Assembly: GCA_021777685.1 (NCBI GenBank)
Contig: JAJYDH010000212.1
Location: 1-10,032 of the forward strand
From: Planctomycetota bacterium
GTDB lineage: Bacteria > Planctomycetota > Planctomycetia > Isosphaerales > Isosphaeraceae
Direction: 5' to 3'
Length of the DNA stretch: 10,032 nt
This document shows positions 6,152 through 10,032 of the stretch, piece by piece. The translations under genes were made by a program, and so were the position numbers. Under the pieces are notes generated by a model. That model had not been told where the DNA came from. It worked only from the letters and a program-made list of their open reading frames with translations, and made no database searches. The stretch's first letter is position 1. Every line of letters begins with the position of its first letter.

Positions 6152-6703
6152 ATGGCATTCATAAGCTGTCCATCCTGCGGCGAGAAGGGGAGCGTCCCGA
6201 ACGAGCTCGCCGGCAAGAAGGTCCGCTGCCAGAAATGCGGCGCGAGTTTCCAGGCGGTCCCCGTGACCGCCGAGTTCCCGCTGATGACCGAGGGCGGGTC
6301 GGCGATCGGGGCCAGGGGCTCTCGGGCCGGCTCGATCGACGTCGACGGCCTCGACCCGGCGACCTGGGCCGCCTCGGCCCCGACCCCGACCGCCTTCGCC
6401 GAGCCCAAAAACCTCCCCGAGCCGGACCACGAGGCCGATGGCCCCTCGGCGGCGACCCAACAGCCCGCGGGGGCCCCCGAGCCGGCGAAGGCGCCCCTCG
6501 CGTCGGAGGTCCCGCGACGTCAGTACAAGGTCCTCACCCAGAGGGACGGGTACTTCGAGGGGAAATTCGACCTCGCGCGACTGGAGGCGGCCCTGAACCA
6601 CTACGCGGGCGAGGGGTGGGTGGTCCGGTCGATGGCCACGCCCCACATCGCGGGCTTTTCCGGCGGCCCTCGCGAGGAGATCGTGGTCCTCCTGGAGCGC
6701 TGA
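6152..6703 (+). CDS. Zinc-ribbon protein with a C-terminal DUF4177-like domain
   Basis: 183 residues. The N-terminal 34 residues form an MJ0042-type zinc ribbon: CPSC (6-9) and CQKC (26-29), with the typical G..VPNELAGKKVRC spacing. A low-complexity Pro/Ala/Glu linker follows (about 40-120). The last 60 residues, YKVLTQRDGYFEGKFDLARL (125-144) then LNHYAGEGWVVRSM (148-161) and EEIVVLLER, look like the small DUF4177 fold (Y-K-V, then L-N...GW). Neither part gives a catalytic role. Zinc ribbons of this type are common at the N-terminus of planctomycete proteins of many functions. The start is ATG 6152, preceded by a G-rich stretch; a TTG 15 bases upstream is in frame but less likely. It lies 118 bases after PPK2 and 6 bases before the next small gene, so those two are probably co-transcribed. 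No signal peptide or membrane helix. Confidence 0.8.
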   Translation: MAFISCPSCGEKGSVPNELAGKKVRCQKCGASFQAVPVTAEFPLMTEGGSAIGARGSRAGSIDVDGLDPATWAASAPTPTAFAEPKNLPEPDHEADGPSAATQQPAGAPEPAKAPLASEVPRRQYKVLTQRDGYFEGKFDLARLEAALNHYAGEGWVVRSMATPHIAGFSGGPREEIVVLLER

Positions 6704-6709
6704 GCGCCG

Positions 6710-6913
6710 ATGCAAGGTCCCGGGAGCGATGAGGATCGGAGGAGCCTCTGCGAGCGATGCGGCCGGATGCGGCCGATCGTGTCGGGCCGGGGCTCACGGT
6801 TCCTCCTGTGCCAGCTCTCTCAATCCGACCCTCGATTCCCGAAATACCCGCACCAGCCGGTCCTGAGATGCTCGGGGTTCGTCGGGCCGGGGGAACGGTC
6901 CGAGTCCGGTTGA
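6710..6913 (+). CDS. Small four-cysteine protein of unknown function
   Basis: 67 residues, starting 6 bases after the preceding stop and probably translated from the same message. Four Cys are present: Cys14 and Cys17 in LCERCGRMR, Cys34 in SRFLLCQLS and Cys54 in VLRCSGF. This spacing could bind one zinc ion. The central segment DPRFPKYPHQPVLRC is rich in aromatic and Pro residues and looks conserved rather than random, and I associate this pattern with small planctomycete proteins. I cannot assign a function. The ribosome binding site is weak (GGAG 13 bases upstream), so translational coupling to the gene before it is likely. Confidence 0.65.
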   Translation: MQGPGSDEDRRSLCERCGRMRPIVSGRGSRFLLCQLSQSDPRFPKYPHQPVLRCSGFVGPGERSESG

Positions 6914-6920
6914 AGGATCG

Positions 6921-6935
6921 GCCGGGCGTCCCGGC
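6921..6935 (+). terminator. Short GC hairpin after the four-cysteine gene
   Basis: GCCGGG (6921-6926) and CCCGGC (6930-6935) form a perfect 6-bp stem with a 3-base loop, 7 bases after the stop at 6913. Only TT follows, so this is at best a weak terminator. Confidence 0.25.
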
Positions 6936-6963
6936 TTCCAATCGCCGCCCGACCGGCTACGAT
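6936..6963 (+). promoter_or_regulatory. Weak promoter candidate for the WD40/methyltransferase pair
   Basis: TACGAT (6958-6963) resembles a -10 element, with a poor -35 candidate TTCCAA (6936-6941) 16 bases upstream. It lies about 57 bases before the WD40 start. The 106-base gap and preceding hairpin argue for a promoter somewhere here; this exact site is uncertain. Confidence 0.25.
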
Positions 6964-7007
6964 GATAGCCGTGCGTCGAAGGCCAAATCGGCCCGCCCCC
7001 CAACAAC

Positions 7008-7012
7008 AGGAA
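7008..7012 (+). promoter_or_regulatory. Ribosome binding site for the WD40 gene
   Basis: AGGAA ends 7 bases before ATG 7020, good spacing that supports this start, as does the signal peptide that begins directly at it. Confidence 0.6.
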
Positions 7013-7019
7013 CCGCGCC

Positions 7020-8318
7020 ATGAACCCCCGAGCGACCTCCCGAGGCCCGATCCTGGCCTTCGTCCTGCTGTTCGCGGCGTCGAACACCCCGGCCGGGGCC
7101 GAATCGGTCCGGATCAAGACCGCCCGGGGGACCTACCTCGTCGAGGTCGAGGCCCCCGACGTCACCGTCCGGGGCGACGGCGACGACCTGGTCGTCTCCC
7201 GGCTCAAGGGGGACGAGATCCGGCTGAGGCTCGACGTCGACCGCGCCGACCGTTCGGCGAAGGAGCCGGCCCTGACCGTCCGCCGGGACGGCAAGCCGAT
7301 CGTGACGGCCCGACGGATCGCCTCGGGCCCCGCCTCGCCCTTCGTCGACGCCCCGGGCCGGACCGTGCTCGGCTCGGGCTCGACCGGCTCCGCCTGGGGG
7401 CTGGCGATCACGCCCGACGGCAAGACGCTGGTCTCGGGCCACCGGGGCTTCCTCCGGGTCTGGGACCTTCCGGAACTCGCCGAGCGGTACAACGCCCCGA
7501 CCGAGCGGACCGTCCGCCGGGTCGCGATCACGCCCGACGGCTCGACGATCGCCTCGGCGGAATACGATCAGAGCACGGGCAAGACGTTAGGCAATCTGGT
7601 CCTCCGCGATGCGAAGACGGGCAAGGTGATCCGGGAGTTTCCCTCGATCGAGACCGGGCTCCACGGCGTGACCATCGACCCCGCCCGGAAGGTGATGGTC
7701 TCGTCGTCGTGGAGCGAGCAGGCGCTGCGGGTCTGGGACGTCGAGAAGGGGGAGCAGGTCGGCACGCTCAAGGGGCACACCGGGGCGGTCGGGACGGTCA
7801 CGTTCAGCCCCGACGGAAAGACCCTCGCCTCGGGCGGCGGCGAGGGAATCCGGATCTGGGACGTCGACACCGGAGAGGTCCGGAAGGTCCTGCGCGGACA
7901 CATGAAGTCGGTCGAGAGCGTGGCCTTCAGCGCCGACGGCAAGCGGCTCGCCTCGGGCGGGTTCGACGACACGGCGCGTGCCTGGGACGTGGCCTCGGGG
8001 AAGTTGCTCGTCACGGTCCAGCAGGACGAGCCGGTCCTCTCCGTGGCGATCAGCCCCGACGGCAAGTCCTTCGCCTCGGCCAGCTCTCGGTGGGGCAACG
8101 GCTTCTTCGGCCAGGCCCCGGCCGAGGTCCAGGTTTGGGATGTCGCAACCGGCAAGCCGCTCGCCACGCTCCCGGAGCAGCCCAACCAGATCTTCGCGAT
8201 GGTCTTCATCCCCGACGGCAAGTCCCTCATCACCGCCAGCCTCTCCGGCGCCGTCACCGTCTGGGACCTGGACACCTTCCGGGTCGACCAGGAACGCCCG
8301 AAGGCGACCCCGTTCTGA
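7020..8318 (+). CDS. Exported seven-bladed WD40 repeat protein with an N-terminal planctomycete module
   Basis: 432 residues. Residues 1-27 are a signal peptide (basic start, hydrophobic ILAFVLLFAA, cleavage after AGA), so the protein is probably periplasmic. Residues 28-100 (VRIKTARGTYLVEVEAPDVTV, then LTVRRDGKPIVTARRI 85-100) resemble the short domain found outside the membrane in many planctomycete Ser/Thr kinases and WD40 proteins. From 125 on come seven WD40 repeats recognisable by their AITPDG/FSPDG cores at about 129, 169, 218, 261, 302, 343 and 396, most followed by a [VI]WD ending (RVWDL, RVWDV, RIWDV, RAWDV, QVWDV, TVWDL). Seven repeats make one closed propeller, normally a protein-binding platform with no enzyme activity. 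The partner is unknown. Repeat 2 is divergent (VLRDAKTGK) and repeat 6 carries an insertion (about 354-367). The next gene starts 2 bases after the stop, which suggests co-expression. Confidence 0.88.
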   Translation: MNPRATSRGPILAFVLLFAASNTPAGAESVRIKTARGTYLVEVEAPDVTVRGDGDDLVVSRLKGDEIRLRLDVDRADRSAKEPALTVRRDGKPIVTARRIASGPASPFVDAPGRTVLGSGSTGSAWGLAITPDGKTLVSGHRGFLRVWDLPELAERYNAPTERTVRRVAITPDGSTIASAEYDQSTGKTLGNLVLRDAKTGKVIREFPSIETGLHGVTIDPARKVMVSSSWSEQALRVWDVEKGEQVGTLKGHTGAVGTVTFSPDGKTLASGGGEGIRIWDVDTGEVRKVLRGHMKSVESVAFSADGKRLASGGFDDTARAWDVASGKLLVTVQQDEPVLSVAISPDGKSFASASSRWGNGFFGQAPAEVQVWDVATGKPLATLPEQPNQIFAMVFIPDGKSLITASLSGAVTVWDLDTFRVDQERPKATPF

Positions 8319-8320
8319 AC

Positions 8321-9181
8321 ATGGACGACCCCAGGGGCCGCCAGGCCCGGTTCAATGCCGAGAGCCGCGGCCAGTGGGACGGGTTCTCCGCCCACCGACG
8401 GAAGGTCTCGTCGCTCCTCGCCGCCGGGCCAATCCCGGGCCGGCGCCGTCTCTGCGTCCTCGGCGCCGGAAACGCGAACGACCTCGACCTGCCCGCGCTC
8501 CTGGCAACCTTCGGCGAGGTCCACCTGGTCGACCTCGACGCCGAGGCCCTCGCCCTCGGGGCGGGACGCCAGGGGGTCTCGGGGAATCCGGGGCTTCACC
8601 TGCACGGCGGCATCGACCTGACCGGCATGCTCGACGCGATGGCCGGTTGGTCGCCGCTCGCCGCCATCCCCGACGCCGAACTCGTGGCCCTGGTCGAGTG
8701 GCCGGCCCGGCGGGTGGCGATGGCCCTGCCGGCTCCGTTCGACCGCGTCGCCTCGACCTGCCTGCTCAGCCAGATCGCCGGGAACGCCTTCACCGCGATC
8801 GGCGACCGTCATCCCCGGTTCGCCGAGGTCGTCCGGGCGATCCGGCTCGGCCATCTCCGCCTCCTGACCAGGCTGGCGGCCCCGGTCGGCGAGGTCGTCC
8901 TGATCTCCGATGTCGTCTCCTCGGACCATCGGCCCGTGTTGGCCGAGGTCGAGGAGTCGGCCTTGCCGGCCCTGCTCGCCCGCCTGTCCCGCGAGGGCGG
9001 CCTGATCCACGGGGTCAACCCGGCGGACCTGCGGGCCGACTTCCGAAATGACCCGATCCTCGCCCGGAGCGTGTCCGGCCTCGTCGAGCACCCGCCCTGG
9101 CGCTGGAGGCTCTACGACCGCACCTACCTCGTCCATGCGCTGAGCTGCCGGGTCAATGCGGGGACGTTCGGCGATCGGTGA
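8321..9181 (+). CDS. Orphan class-I SAM-methyltransferase-like protein
   Basis: 286 residues from ATG 8321, two bases after the WD40 stop, so probably translationally coupled. The N-terminal half has a Rossmann-type layout: strand and glycine loop LCVLGAGNANDLDL (44-57), then strand 2 EVHLVDLDAEAL (66-77) ending in acidic residues Asp71/Asp73, as in SAM-dependent methyltransferases. FDRVASTCLLSQI (140-152) fits the strand-4 position. A long helical region (154-185) and the strand VVLISDVV (192-199) follow. The C-terminal motif HPPWRWRLYDRTYLVHAL (257-274) is rich in aromatic residues. I recognise no specific substrate family. Cofactor binding is inferred from motif style. It has no signal peptide, unlike its exported neighbour, so a direct physical partnership is doubtful despite the tight spacing. 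Confidence 0.75.
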   Translation: MDDPRGRQARFNAESRGQWDGFSAHRRKVSSLLAAGPIPGRRRLCVLGAGNANDLDLPALLATFGEVHLVDLDAEALALGAGRQGVSGNPGLHLHGGIDLTGMLDAMAGWSPLAAIPDAELVALVEWPARRVAMALPAPFDRVASTCLLSQIAGNAFTAIGDRHPRFAEVVRAIRLGHLRLLTRLAAPVGEVVLISDVVSSDHRPVLAEVEESALPALLARLSREGGLIHGVNPADLRADFRNDPILARSVSGLVEHPPWRWRLYDRTYLVHALSCRVNAGTFGDR

Positions 9182-9219
9182 GGTCAACCTATCGGCTCAC
9201 GGGGCATTTGGGGGGGGCC

Positions 9220-9247
9220 CGGGTCGTCGTCCGGTCGCCGCGACCCG
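9220..9247 (+). terminator. Hairpin after the methyltransferase-like gene
   Basis: CGGGTCG (9220-9226) and CGACCCG (9241-9247) pair perfectly over 7 bp around a 14-base loop, 38 bases after the stop. No T-run follows. A 3' end role is plausible but unproven. Confidence 0.25.
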
Positions 9248-9285
9248 CCGGCCAATTCGACTGGTGGGGCGCGGTCCCCGCCGGA

Positions 9286-9291
9286 TAGACT
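9286..9291 (+). promoter_or_regulatory. Possible -10 element for carA
   Basis: TAGACT in the context CCGGATAGACT lies 60 bases before the carA start and repeats the -10 hexamer proposed on the other strand at 1746-1751 (CCGGTAGACT). No good -35 is visible at 17 bases. An inverted repeat GGTGGGG/CCCCGCC (9263-9269 and 9276-9282) sits where the spacer would be and could be an operator. Confidence 0.25.
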
Positions 9292-9351
9292 GGACGGGCC
9301 TTCGAGGGTTCGAGGGTCGGCGTCGGTCGGCGGGCGGCTCCACGTTCAAAG

Positions 9352-10032
9352 ATGGCCATCATGGAAATCGCGAAACTCGCACTGGAAGACGGCACGGTGT
9401 TCACGGGCCGGGCGTTCGGCGCCCGAGGGGAGATCGACGGCGAGGTCGTCTTCAACACGAGCATGACCGGCTATCAGGAGATCCTCACCGACCCCTCCTA
9501 TCACGGCCAGATCGTCGCGATGACCTATCCGATGATCGGCAACTACGGCGTCAACGCCGAGGATGCTGAGAGCGCCCGGCCCTGGGTCCGAGCCTTCGTG
9601 GTCCGCGAGCTGAGCCGGATCGCCAGCAACCACCGGTCGGCCGGGACCCTCGACGCCTACCTGGCCGAGCACGGGGTCCTTGGGATCGAGGGGGTCGACA
9701 CCCGCCAGTTGGTCCGGCTGACCCGCGAGCGGGGGGCGCTCAAGGGGATCGTCTCCACGACCGACCTCGACGACGCCCGGCTGGTCGAGAAGGCCAAGGC
9801 CAGCCCCGGGCTGATCGGCCGCGACCTGACCGCCGAGGTGATGGGCTCCGGCGCAGTCGCCTGGGAGCCGGGCTTCGTCGGAGGGTTCGGCCTGGAGGAG
9901 CACGGGGCGGCCAAAGTTGGCGAGGTCCGGCCGCACGTCGTCGCCCTCGACTTCGGGATGAAGTGGAACATCCCCCGGCACCTGGTCGAATCCGGCTGCC
10001 GGGTGACGGTCGTGCCCGGCTCGACCCCGGCG
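9352..10032 (+). CDS. carA: Carbamoyl-phosphate synthase small subunit, N-terminal part (cut by window end)
   Basis: 227 residues are visible, and the frame is open to the window end. CarA hydrolyses glutamine and channels ammonia to the large subunit CarB, which makes carbamoyl phosphate for pyrimidine and arginine synthesis in the cytosol. The visible part covers the whole N-terminal CarA-specific domain: LALEDGTVFTGRAFGA (9-24), EVVFNTSMTGYQEILTDPSY (31-50), TYPMIGNYGVN (58-68) and GIEGVDTRQLVRLTRERGAL (111-130). The start of the class-I amidotransferase domain follows: VVALDFGMKWNIPRHLVESG (196-215) and VTVVPGSTPA. The catalytic Cys and His lie beyond the window. Two in-frame ATGs exist, at 9352 and 9361. 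Neither has a clear ribosome binding site, and I chose the first without strong grounds. Confidence 0.95.
   Translation, partial: MAIMEIAKLALEDGTVFTGRAFGARGEIDGEVVFNTSMTGYQEILTDPSYHGQIVAMTYPMIGNYGVNAEDAESARPWVRAFVVRELSRIASNHRSAGTLDAYLAEHGVLGIEGVDTRQLVRLTRERGALKGIVSTTDLDDARLVEKAKASPGLIGRDLTAEVMGSGAVAWEPGFVGGFGLEEHGAAKVGEVRPHVVALDFGMKWNIPRHLVESGCRVTVVPGSTPA

Noticed and set aside
7568..9187. 539-codon minus-strand frame opposite the WD40 and methyltransferase-like genes
   Set aside because: It spans two well-supported plus-strand genes antisense, and its translation has no recognisable content.

Overview
The window is a high-GC chromosomal segment that most resembles a planctomycete, probably of the Isosphaeraceae type. 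The grounds are very strong G/C bias at third codon positions, which creates long antisense shadow frames, plus several planctomycete-flavoured proteins: a Rieske/cytochrome b operon with cytochrome c fused to cytochrome b, a secreted WD40 protein with the short N-terminal module known from planctomycete kinases, and small Cys-rich proteins. This assignment comes from protein style, not from a marker gene. I see no mobile element, CRISPR array, tRNA or rRNA.

Layout. 1-330 (+): C-terminal end of transaldolase. 331-669: non-coding, with a hairpin just after transaldolase, a roughly 125-nt structured element ending in T8, and a hairpin after the convergent gene. 670-1422 (-): class-I glutamine-amidotransferase-like (peptidase C26) protein whose nucleophile Cys is Gly. 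1423-1899: non-coding, with a ribosome binding site, a candidate minus-strand promoter beside an A/T-rich island, and a terminator-like hairpin for the cytochrome operon. 4189 down to 1900 (-): two-gene operon of a Rieske iron-sulfur protein and a cytochrome b/diheme cytochrome c fusion. 4190-4551: divergent intergenic region. 4552-6033 (+): two-domain PPK2 polyphosphate:AMP phosphotransferase. 6152-6703 and 6710-6913 (+): zinc-ribbon/DUF4177-like protein and a small four-Cys protein. 7020-8318 and 8321-9181 (+): exported seven-bladed WD40 protein, tightly followed by an orphan methyltransferase-like protein. 9352-10032 (+): start of carA.

How the genes relate. The Rieske and cytochrome b-c proteins together form a compact quinol:cytochrome c oxidoreductase with no separate cytochrome c1. 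The most striking observation is in cytochrome b. The two His ligands expected for heme bL are present (H82, H183). Both ligands expected for heme bH are replaced, by Phe96 and Tyr198, so the complex may lack a normal Q-cycle. The Rieske cluster binding loop (CPCHQANF) also lacks the Gly-Ser pair associated with high redox potential, which suits a low-potential quinone such as menaquinone. The other genes are housekeeping (transaldolase, carA, PPK2) or poorly characterised lineage proteins with no evident shared pathway.
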